A stretch of 5,600 nucleotides of DNA from CAYXOX01 sp964466745 (GTDB lineage Bacteria > Pseudomonadota > Alphaproteobacteria > Rhodobacterales > Rhodobacteraceae), in contig CAYXOX010000174.1 of assembly GCA_964466745.1 (NCBI GenBank), positions 1-5,600 of the forward strand. Reading direction: 5' to 3'. Positions 1-4,618 of the stretch are shown here, in pieces. Numbering within the stretch: position 1 is the first letter of the stretch; each line of letters starts with the position of its first letter. The position numbers and the translations under genes were made by a program. The notes under the pieces are model-generated. The model ran no database searches. It worked only from the letters and a program-made list of their open reading frames with translations, and was not told the DNA's origin.

Positions 1-174
1 GTCCTCGAAGCGCAGCAGGTTCTCCAGCACCACCTTCAGGCTGGCCGGCAGGCGGGAAAAATCGCCGAGGCCGGCCGCCTCTGCCGCGGCGATGGAGTAG
101 TAGGCAACGCTCGATCCTCCGGCGGTGAGGGTCTTGCGGGTCTTGGCGGTGTCCTGTCCGACTGTGATGGGCAT
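1..174 (-). CDS. acnA: Aconitate hydratase, N-terminal fragment (gene continues beyond the left edge)
   Basis: Aconitase interconverts citrate and isocitrate in the TCA cycle through a [4Fe-4S] cluster in the cytoplasm. Only the first 58 codons are visible. The protein begins MPITVGQDTAKTRKTL, continues with VAYYSI at residues 23-28 and GLGDFSRLP at 35-43, and reaches SLKVVLENLLRFED at 45-58. This is the N-terminal pattern I recognise from AcnA/IRP-type aconitases of Rhodobacteraceae, where the full protein is about 890-920 residues. The cluster-binding cysteines and catalytic residues lie outside the window. The ATG is supported by a GGAGG at 182-186 with a 7-nt spacer. The gene is divergent from the DUF1223 gene, with 207 bp between the start codons. 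The family call rests on sequence resemblance from memory and on the length and spacing of the conserved N-terminal blocks. Confidence 0.93.
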   Translation of the reverse strand, partial: MPITVGQDTAKTRKTLTAGGSSVAYYSIAAAEAAGLGDFSRLPASLKVVLENLLRFED

Positions 175-239
175 GGGTGAGCCTCCGGGTCTGGCGGATT
201 GCTGGAACGGTTGCGCCGTCTGTGGCCCCGAAACGCCCG

Positions 240-280
240 TTGGGCAAGGGGGGTGCGGCAAATAGTATACCGTAGCATAC
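240..280. promoter_or_regulatory. Candidate promoter region between the divergent acnA and DUF1223 genes
   Basis: This is the only AT-rich patch in the divergent gap. On the plus strand TTGGGC (240-245) lies 17 nt before TAGTAT (263-268), a plausible sigma-70-type pair for the DUF1223 gene with a leader of about 107 nt. On the minus strand TATACT (269-264) and TATGCT (279-274) resemble -10 hexamers for acnA, but I find no good -35 at the right distance. AGTATAC (264-270) and AGCATAC (274-280) form an imperfect direct repeat with a 10-bp period, so a regulator could bind here. All of this is inference from motif shape. Confidence 0.3.
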
Positions 281-364
281 AGAAATTCGAGGGCGAACGA
301 CACACTCTATCGCGCATCCTTGATTGGCCTTGCGCCGGCCCGTGGGTTAGGCGGTGAGATGCTC

Positions 365-371
365 AAGGAGG
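365..371 (+). promoter_or_regulatory. Ribosome binding site that decides the DUF1223 start
   Basis: A full AAGGAGG stands 10 nt before the ATG at 382 and 13 nt before the next in-frame ATG at 385. The spacing favours 382, although initiation at 385 would only remove one methionine. Confidence 0.75.
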
Positions 372-381
372 GCGCTGCGAG

Positions 382-1116
382 ATGATGGCATTTCCGATCC
401 GGACGATGGGACGCGGGCTTTTGGCCGGCCTTGTGCTCTGGGCCTCGGCCGCCCTGCCCGGATCGGCCCAGGAGCGGGTGGTGGTGGTGGAACTCTACAC
501 GTCCCAGGGCTGTTCGTCCTGCCCGCCGGCCGACGTTCTGCTGTCCGAGCTCGCCGACCGGCCGGGCGTCGTGGCGCTGGCGCTGCACGTGGACTACTGG
601 GATTACATCGGCTGGAAAGACATCTTCGCGCGCCCCGCGCATACGGAGCGGCAGAAGTCCTATGCGTACGCCAAGGGCAAGAGCATGGTCTACACGCCCC
701 AGATCGTCATCGACGGCATGGATCACATCGTCGGCTCGAAGCCGATGCAGGTGGCCGATCTCATCGCGGCCCACGCGGCGCGCACGACGGGCGTGGAGCT
801 GGACGCGGAGCTCGAAGGCACGAGCCTGACGGTGACCGCGCGGGCGGCGCCGGGCGTCCGCGGGCCCATGGCCATACACCTGGTGCGCTACATGCCCCGT
901 GCCGAGGTGGAGATCGATCGCGGCGAGAATGCCGGACGGCGCCTCTCCTACAGCAATATCGTGACGGAGTTTCACGAAATCGCCCGGTGGTCCGGCGAGA
1001 CCGATCTTGCGATCCGTGCGGAGATCGCCGGCGATGCGCCGGTGGCCGTGCTGGTGCAGGACATCGTGGGCGACGACGGGCCGGGGCCGATGCGCGCTGC
1101 AATCGCGCTGGAGTGA
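382..1116 (+). CDS. DUF1223 family secreted thioredoxin-like protein with a CSSC motif
   Basis: The 244-residue product has a clear signal peptide: basic start, hydrophobic stretch at about residues 12-24, and probable cleavage after PGSA at residue 29. The mature protein should be periplasmic. VVVELYTSQGCSSCPPADVL at 34-53 matches the start of the DUF1223 family, with a thioredoxin-like Cys44-x2-Cys47 pair after the first strand. HVDYWDYIGWKD at 69-80 and YTPQIVIDG at 104-112 are further family blocks; Pro106 sits where a thioredoxin fold carries its cis-proline. These are the only two cysteines. The C-terminal half (about 135-244) is predicted beta-rich with no recognised motif. The family has no settled biochemical role; thiol-disulfide exchange is an inference from the fold and CxxC. 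The gene is divergent from acnA and convergent with the acyltransferase gene, so it is probably monocistronic. Confidence 0.92.
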   Translation: MMAFPIRTMGRGLLAGLVLWASAALPGSAQERVVVVELYTSQGCSSCPPADVLLSELADRPGVVALALHVDYWDYIGWKDIFARPAHTERQKSYAYAKGKSMVYTPQIVIDGMDHIVGSKPMQVADLIAAHAARTTGVELDAELEGTSLTVTARAAPGVRGPMAIHLVRYMPRAEVEIDRGENAGRRLSYSNIVTEFHEIARWSGETDLAIRAEIAGDAPVAVLVQDIVGDDGPGPMRAAIALE

Positions 1117-1129
1117 GCGCGCGGCCGGT

Positions 1130-1172
1130 GCGGCGGGCGCGGGGCCCGTGGGGCGCATGCGGCGCCCGCCGC
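1130..1172. terminator. Perfect 11-bp inverted repeat between convergent genes, possible bidirectional terminator
   Basis: GCGGCGGGCGC (1130-1140) is the exact reverse complement of GCGCCCGCCGC (1162-1172), with a 21-nt loop. It starts 13 nt after the DUF1223 stop and ends 1 nt before the stop codon of the opposing acyltransferase gene. Neither side has a T tract, so it is not a classical intrinsic terminator. Position and stability suggest a role in transcript ends of both genes. Confidence 0.5.
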
Positions 1173-1173
1173 C

Positions 1174-2061
1174 TCAGCCGGGCGGAGCCTGCGTGCCGCG
1201 GCGCTGCTTCCACCGCCGGTGAACCCAGAACCATTGTCCGGGGTTCGCGCGCACCTTGGCCTCCAGCCGGTCGTTGACTTCCTGCGTCATCGCGGCCGGA
1301 TCGCCATGCGGCACCGGCGCCTGCAGCTCGACGGTGAAGTCGAACCCGTTCGGCATGCGGGTCGAGAAGGTCGGGATCAACAGCGCATCGTATTTCAACG
1401 CCAGTTCGGCGGTCACCAGCGAGGTCAGCGCCGGCGCCGAGAAAAAGCGCAGGGGCTCGCCGCGCCGCGCCGCGAGATCGGTCAGGATGCCGAGGACGCC
1501 GCCGCCTTTCAGGTGGCGCACCATCTCGGCCATGCCGCGCCGGCCCTGCTCGAACATCGGTGTGCCGATGGCCGAGATCGTGCGCACGTAATGCGCGTTG
1601 AAATAGGGATTGCTCATCGCGCGGTAGAGCGCGCCCATGCGGTGGCCACGCGCGATCAGCGCGGCGCGGGCGGCGTCGTAGTTGCCGAAATGCGCGGTAA
1701 CGAGGATGACGGGCCGGCCCTCCGCGCGTGCGGCCTCGAGCGCGGCAAGCCCCTCGCCCTCGATTTGCGCGCGCCGGGCGTGGGCGATGAACTCGGCACC
1801 CGAGTAGAGTTCGATCAGCGTGCGGCCCGCGTTATCGGGCACCTGCCGGGTCAGGCGCTCCACGTCCTCCGGGGGCAGGTCGGGCCAGGCAATCGCGAGG
1901 TTGTCGCGGATGCGCCGCCGCCAGCCGGCCAGCGGGGCCACGATGCGGCTCATCAGCCAGCCCATGGCCGCCACGCGGCGCCGGTAGGGAAGGCGCAGCA
2001 CGAGCCAGAGGAGGCCTCGCAGGAGCCGGTCCACCGCCCATTGGGCGGGCGTGCCCCTCAT
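1174..2061 (-). CDS. HtrB/LpxL-family lysophospholipid or lipid A acyltransferase
   Basis: The 295-residue product belongs to the family that transfers acyl chains from acyl-ACP to lipid A precursors or related lipids at the inner membrane. The N-terminal segment (residues 8-43) holds hydrophobic and amphipathic stretches that could anchor it. HFGNYD at 124-129 is the catalytic HX4D motif, preceded by RPVILVTA. Further family blocks are ALYRAMSNPYFNAHY (144-158), GVLGILTD (188-195) and, near the C-terminus, QWFWVHRRWK (276-285). Length fits the family (about 290-310). The ATG at 2061 is chosen because family similarity starts close to it, although its ribosome binding site is weak. Longer in-frame starts at 2181 (ATG) and 2187 (GTG) would add about 40 residues of Pro/Gly/Arg-rich sequence that looks noncoding. 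The gene lies 239 bp downstream of fliG on the same strand. Whether it acylates lipid A or another lipid cannot be told from the sequence. Confidence 0.9.
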   Translation of the reverse strand: MRGTPAQWAVDRLLRGLLWLVLRLPYRRRVAAMGWLMSRIVAPLAGWRRRIRDNLAIAWPDLPPEDVERLTRQVPDNAGRTLIELYSGAEFIAHARRAQIEGEGLAALEAARAEGRPVILVTAHFGNYDAARAALIARGHRMGALYRAMSNPYFNAHYVRTISAIGTPMFEQGRRGMAEMVRHLKGGGVLGILTDLAARRGEPLRFFSAPALTSLVTAELALKYDALLIPTFSTRMPNGFDFTVELQAPVPHGDPAAMTQEVNDRLEAKVRANPGQWFWVHRRWKQRRGTQAPPG

Positions 2062-2300
2062 CGGCGGCCCCGCGTGGCGGCCGGGCCGGTGCCGGGGGCC
2101 GGCAGGCGGAGAGGGGATGCAGGCGGCATGGCGACCGACTTCTAGGAGGCAGGGCCCGGCCTGTCCATCCACGGCGGCCATCTGCACGCAGGCCTCGCGC
2201 CCGGTCCCGGAGGTGCGGTGCGGGTTAAGGCACGCGCACCCCGCCGTCTTCGAGGCTTTTTTGCGGTCCTCTCGCGGGGGCGACCGTTTGCGGCCGATTC
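2062..2300. other. Intergenic region between fliG and the acyltransferase gene
   Basis: These 239 bases hold no convincing gene. A 6-bp inverted repeat, GGTGCG (2217-2222) with CGCACC (2235-2240), lies downstream of the fliG stop but has no T tract on the minus strand. A T6 run at 2257-2262 is on the plus strand, the wrong orientation for ending fliG. I see no confident promoter for the acyltransferase gene, though the distance suggests it has one. Confidence 0.4.
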
Positions 2301-3353
2301 TCAGTCCTCGCCGGAGAGCAGCAGAATCTCCCCGGCCGCCTCGAGGCCGCGGATTGCGGTCACGATCTCCGCCATGGCCTCTTCGGCATCCGCGCGCTTG
2401 GGGGTGCCGGCGGCCGCGATGTCCTCGCGCAGCTGCGTGGCCATGCGCTGGGACATGTTGCCGAGGATGAATTCCGCGGTTTCGGCCTCGTCGCCCGCGC
2501 GGGCGCCGGCGAGGGCGAGCAGCAGCCGCGGCGGCTCCACCCCGCGCACCACCCGCGGCACGTCGCGCGGATCGACACGGTTGTGGATGTTGGCGAAGGT
2601 GAAGATGGCCCGTCGCACCCGTTCCGCGAAGGCCGCGTCGGTCTGTTCGAGGCCGTCGAGCACCTCGTCGCGCGTGGCGGCGCGGGCCTGGTTGAGGATG
2701 GCGCCCACGCGCTCCACCGGCTCGTCCTCGAAGGCGCGGGGGGCGCGGCGGTCGAGCTCGGCGCAGATCGCGCGCCCGATCCTGTCCACCGCCTCGGGCG
2801 TGACCGCCGCCGTCATGGAGACCGCGTAGGTGATGCGTCGCGCCTTGGGGCCTGGCAGACGGCCGAGCAACTCTGCCGCGCGCGGCACCGCGAGCTTGGA
2901 GACGATCACCGCGCCGACCTCCGCGCTTTCTCGCGCCACGATCTCGGCAAGAGAGGTCACCTCGGTGTCGGCGATGCGCTTCCAGGGGTCGGCCGGGTGG
3001 CGCATGCCCGCCGCGCGGCGCAGGCGTGCGGCCGTCTCCGGGCTGATCTGGCCATCGAGGAGTGCGAGGGCCGCGGCGAGCCCGCCGGAGGCGGGCAGGC
3101 CGACGCTGTCGAGCGCGGCGGCGAATTCCTCCGAGACGGCGCGCAGCGTCGCCTGGTCCACCATGCCGAGGGCGCCAAGCTCGTAGGTGAGGGCCTCCTG
3201 CAGCGGGTCGGGCAGGCGGGCCAGCGGCAGCCGCATCCCCTCCGCGGCGAGAAGCTGCACGATGATCGCCGCCTTCTGCCGGTGGGTCAGGATGCCGCCG
3301 GCGGCCACCTCGCGTTCCGCCGCCATCCCGCTCGCCTCGGAGAATTCCGCCAT
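2301..3353 (-). CDS. fliG: Flagellar motor switch protein FliG (Rhodobacterales type)
   Basis: FliG is part of the rotor switch complex: it binds the FliF ring and FliM, and its C-terminal domain meets the stator to generate torque. The 350-residue product fits the usual length (about 330-350). ILTHRQKAAIIVQLL at 21-35 matches the N-terminal domain. In the middle domain SKLAVPRAAELLGRLPG (152-168) and ARRITYAVSMTAAVTPEAVD (171-190) resemble family sequence, followed by VERVGAILNQ (213-222). The hinge MFxF appears as IFTF (250-253), followed by DPRDV (261-265). GNMSQRMATQLRED (298-311) is the characteristic C-terminal motif. The EHPQR region of the middle domain reads RESAEV (141-146), clearly diverged. 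The 3353 ATG has a weak ribosome binding site; an in-frame ATG at 3326 is preceded by a better GAGG. No other flagellar gene is in the window. Confidence 0.92.
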   Translation of the reverse strand: MAEFSEASGMAAEREVAAGGILTHRQKAAIIVQLLAAEGMRLPLARLPDPLQEALTYELGALGMVDQATLRAVSEEFAAALDSVGLPASGGLAAALALLDGQISPETAARLRRAAGMRHPADPWKRIADTEVTSLAEIVARESAEVGAVIVSKLAVPRAAELLGRLPGPKARRITYAVSMTAAVTPEAVDRIGRAICAELDRRAPRAFEDEPVERVGAILNQARAATRDEVLDGLEQTDAAFAERVRRAIFTFANIHNRVDPRDVPRVVRGVEPPRLLLALAGARAGDEAETAEFILGNMSQRMATQLREDIAAAGTPKRADAEEAMAEIVTAIRGLEAAGEILLLSGED

Positions 3354-3641
3354 GTCGCGCGACCCTGCCTGCTGCCGTTCCCTGCGGCGTGCAGGCTTAG
3401 GCCGTCGCGGTGAACGTTCTCCTTACGCCGTGCCCGAGGCCGGGCATCGGGCCGAGGGGCGGCGGCATGTCGGAATGGGGTCCCGCGCGGCGCATGTCGC
3501 TTCGCGCGCAAGGCCCCTGCTCGCGCCCGCCGCGCATCGCGCCGCGAGGTCTGCGCGGATGACCGTGAGCGGGCGCGCGGCGGTCGCAGGCGCCAGACTG
3601 GCCGCCGGTATCCCGGAAGAGCGCGTCGCTGCCAGCGCAGA
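3354..3641. other. Intergenic region between the TPR gene and fliG
   Basis: These 288 bases lie upstream of fliG and downstream of the TPR gene. I find no supported gene. Structures present are TGCCCG/CGGGCA (3431-3446, 4-nt loop), the overlapping alternative GCCCGA/TCGGGC (3432-3452), the short hairpin CCTGC/GCAGG (3381-3395) and the 8-bp palindrome GAACGTTC (3412-3419). None has a T tract. The fliG promoter must lie here or further upstream, but I see no convincing sigma-70 or CtrA-type (TTAA-N7-TTAA) site. Confidence 0.4.
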
Positions 3642-4178
3642 TCAGTAGCTGTAGCCGACGCCGGAGCGGAGCGCGTTGCGAAGCGCGATCTCCGGCCAGG
3701 TCTGCCGTCCGCCGCGGGCCCGGATCTCGGCGAGTTGCGCGCGCGCTGCCTCGGTCTGGCCGAGTTCCACAAACGCCTGCCCGAGATAGGAGCGCGCGAG
3801 CAGATTATCGGGGTTGGCGCCGAGCGCCGCCTCGTAGAGCGCGATGCCCTCGTCCACCGCGCCGGTCTTCCGCGCGATGAAGCCCCGGTAGGTGAGCACC
3901 CGGTCGCCTTGCTGGTCCGCCATAGCGGCGAGCGCCGCGCCGGCATGCCCATAGGCGCCCGCATAGGCGAATTCGCGAACCGCGCGGTAGAGCGTGTCGT
4001 CGTCCAGCCGGCTCTGCTGCGGCGACACGCAGCCACCAGCGGCGCTGTCCCACACCTGGCCGCCCGTGCACTCGGTCGTGGTCGCGGTGGGTTGCGGCGG
4101 CGCATCGTCGAGGCTGCCCACCGCGGCAGCGAGGCCGGGGACCATGCAGAGACCGAGGACGGGAGCGAGAAAGCGCAT
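3642..4178 (-). CDS. Secreted tetratricopeptide-repeat protein with an N-terminal C-x12-C element
   Basis: The product (178 residues from the ATG at 4178) starts with a signal peptide, MRFLAPVLGLCMVPGLAAA, probably cleaved near residue 19. A Pro/Thr-rich linker follows, then a two-cysteine element at 37-51 (CTGGQVWDSAAGGCV). Two TPR-like helical hairpins occupy about 92-124 and 125-157, with family-typical positions such as Ala/Gly in SYLGQAFVELGQTEAARAQL (130-149). It should act in the periplasm as a protein-binding scaffold, but no partner is evident. The start at 4190 would add MELA and put an acidic residue ahead of the signal; 4178 gives a normal signal peptide and has a weak GGA upstream, so I prefer it. 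The next gene upstream encodes a microprotein with the same cysteine element, 127-139 bp away. Exact function unknown. Confidence 0.82.
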   Translation of the reverse strand: MRFLAPVLGLCMVPGLAAAVGSLDDAPPQPTATTTECTGGQVWDSAAGGCVSPQQSRLDDDTLYRAVREFAYAGAYGHAGAALAAMADQQGDRVLTYRGFIARKTGAVDEGIALYEAALGANPDNLLARSYLGQAFVELGQTEAARAQLAEIRARGGRQTWPEIALRNALRSGVGYSY

Positions 4179-4214
4179 GGCCAATTCCATCGCGGGCGAC
4201 GTCCGGGGCGGCAG

Positions 4215-4246
4215 GGGTTTGCAAACCCGTGCGATCGTTTTGCAAA
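4215..4246. promoter_or_regulatory. Two TTTGCAAA boxes 21 bp apart upstream of the TPR gene
   Basis: TTTGCAAA occurs at 4218-4225, inside the perfect 14-bp palindrome GGGTTTGCAAACCC (4215-4228), and again at 4239-4246, flanked by CGATC/GATCG. The start-to-start distance is 21 bp, about two helical turns, so dimers bound to both would face the same side of the DNA. The boxes lie about 40-70 bp upstream of the TPR start. From memory, TTTGCAAA resembles sites of the ScfR/RamB group of acyl-CoA-responsive regulators (PccR in Rhodobacter, RamB in Corynebacterium). The spacing here is not the one I recall for PccR, so the regulator is unassigned. Confidence 0.35.
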
Positions 4247-4250
4247 GATC

Positions 4251-4275
4251 GGGGGCAGCCGAAAGGGCCGCCCCC
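4251..4275 (-). terminator. Rho-independent-like terminator of the microprotein gene
   Basis: On the minus strand GGGGGCGGCC pairs with GGCTGCCCCC to give about ten base pairs including one G-T wobble, with a 5-nt CTTTC loop. On the plus strand the wobble becomes an A-C mismatch, which indicates the minus-strand transcript is the functional one. It starts 42 nt after the microprotein stop and is followed by GATCTTTG, only a weak T run. Confidence 0.55.
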
Positions 4276-4288
4276 GCACGTTCGCATT

Positions 4289-4306
4289 CCGGCGCCGAGG
4301 CGCCGG
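4289..4306. repeat. Perfect 8-bp inverted repeat just after the microprotein stop codon
   Basis: CCGGCGCC (4289-4296) and GGCGCCGG (4299-4306) are exact inverted copies separated by 2 nt, so RNA would fold as a 7-bp stem with a 4-nt loop. It begins 11 nt after the microprotein stop. There is no T tract, so it may stabilise the 3' end of the mRNA or assist the terminator that follows. Confidence 0.45.
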
Positions 4307-4317
4307 TGACGCAGCAA

Positions 4318-4485
4318 TCAGCTGGTGGCGGCGGTCACGCAGGTCTGGCTGGTGGCATCCCAGACGGTGCCCTCGGCGCAGGTCATCGCCTGTTCGGTGC
4401 CGTGGGCCGACCACGAGCACATCGCCGAAGCGAGACCGGGGGCGGCGGCGAGGGCCAGGGCGGCCAGAAGCACTTTGATCTTCAT
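4318..4485 (-). CDS. Secreted 55-residue cysteine-containing microprotein
   Basis: Translation on the minus strand gives 55 residues. A classic signal peptide comes first: MKIK, hydrophobic core VLLAALALAAA, and a cleavage site after GLASA at residue 21. The mature peptide would be about 34 residues with Cys23, Cys36 and Cys49. The segment CAEGTVWDATSQTCV (36-50) has the same C-x2-G-x-VWD-x6-CV pattern as the neighbouring TPR protein. The residue before Cys23 is Met, so there is no proper lipobox. An AAGGAGG 7 nt before the ATG, a candidate promoter just upstream and a terminator downstream all support a real, independently transcribed gene. I do not recognise a named family. The C-terminal element vaguely resembles the ends of small chitin-binding-like cysteine domains, but that is not enough to assign binding. 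Location should be periplasmic or extracellular. Confidence 0.82.
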   Translation of the reverse strand: MKIKVLLAALALAAAPGLASAMCSWSAHGTEQAMTCAEGTVWDATSQTCVTAATS

Positions 4486-4492
4486 CGTCGGT

Positions 4493-4499
4493 CCTCCTT
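4493..4499 (-). promoter_or_regulatory. Strong ribosome binding site of the microprotein gene
   Basis: A full AAGGAGG on the minus strand ends 7 nt before the ATG at 4485. It is the strongest translation signal on the minus strand in this window and fixes the start of a gene short enough to be overlooked. Confidence 0.85.
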
Positions 4500-4512
4500 G
4501 TTGGCGATCGAA

Positions 4513-4540
4513 AGGCTAGCACGACGCGGCCACCGGTCAA
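4513..4540 (-). promoter_or_regulatory. Candidate sigma-70 promoter of the microprotein gene
   Basis: On the minus strand TTGACC (4540-4535) is followed after 16 nt by TAGCCT (4518-4513). The -35 matches the consensus at five of six positions; the -10 is weak, which is common in high-GC alphaproteobacteria. Transcription would begin near 4505, giving a leader of only about 20 nt that contains the ribosome binding site. Confidence 0.5.
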
Positions 4541-4564
4541 TGCCGGGGGCGGCGTGCCCGGCGC

Positions 4565-4588
4565 GACGCAGCCTGCCGGCGCCGCGTC
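4565..4588 (-). terminator. Possible hairpin terminator downstream of purB
   Basis: On the minus strand GACGCGGC (4588-4581) pairs with GCTGCGTC (4572-4565) to give 8 bp including one G-T wobble, with an 8-nt loop. It lies 30 nt after the purB stop. A second hairpin, GCCGGG/CCCGGC (4542-4562), follows directly and ends just before the next promoter. Neither has a T tract. Confidence 0.35.
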
Positions 4589-4618
4589 TGCCGCATTTCA
4601 GGGCACTCGGCCGGGCCT

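Noticed and set aside
354..1277. Long plus-strand open frame overlapping the DUF1223 gene
   Set aside because: It is a +1/+2 shadow: Arg/Gly/Ala-rich, without domains, and it overlaps a gene with a signal peptide, family motifs and a good ribosome binding site.
1219..2145. Plus-strand open frame opposite the acyltransferase gene
   Set aside because: It is rich in His, Arg and Gly with no motif, while the opposite strand encodes a complete HX4D acyltransferase.
2143..2149. TAGGAGG ribosome-binding-like sequence on the plus strand
   Set aside because: No ATG, GTG or TTG follows at a workable distance, and no coding frame with protein-like composition begins there.
2257..2262. T6 run as the tail of a terminator after fliG
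   Set aside because: It lies on the plus strand; on the fliG transcript it is an A run, and no plus-strand gene precedes it.
3412..3419. GAACGTTC palindrome upstream of fliG, considered as a LexA site
   Set aside because: The alphaproteobacterial LexA box is two GTTC or GAAC half-sites separated by 7 nt; this palindrome has no such spacing.
3418..3424. AAGGAGA on the minus strand upstream of fliG, suggesting a small leader gene
   Set aside because: There is no start codon within the next 15 nt on that strand, so it is an orphan match.
3469..3564. Short plus-strand frame of 31 codons beginning MSEWGPARR in the gap upstream of fliG
   Set aside because: Arg/Pro-rich, no clear ribosome binding site, no neighbours on that strand and no recognisable motif.
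3287..4540. A 417-residue minus-strand open frame across the TPR gene, the microprotein gene and the intergenic gaps
   Set aside because: Its translation is Arg/Pro/Ser-rich and low in complexity, it spans terminator-like hairpins, and it overlaps two recognisable coding regions in another frame. High GC removes stops in shadow frames.
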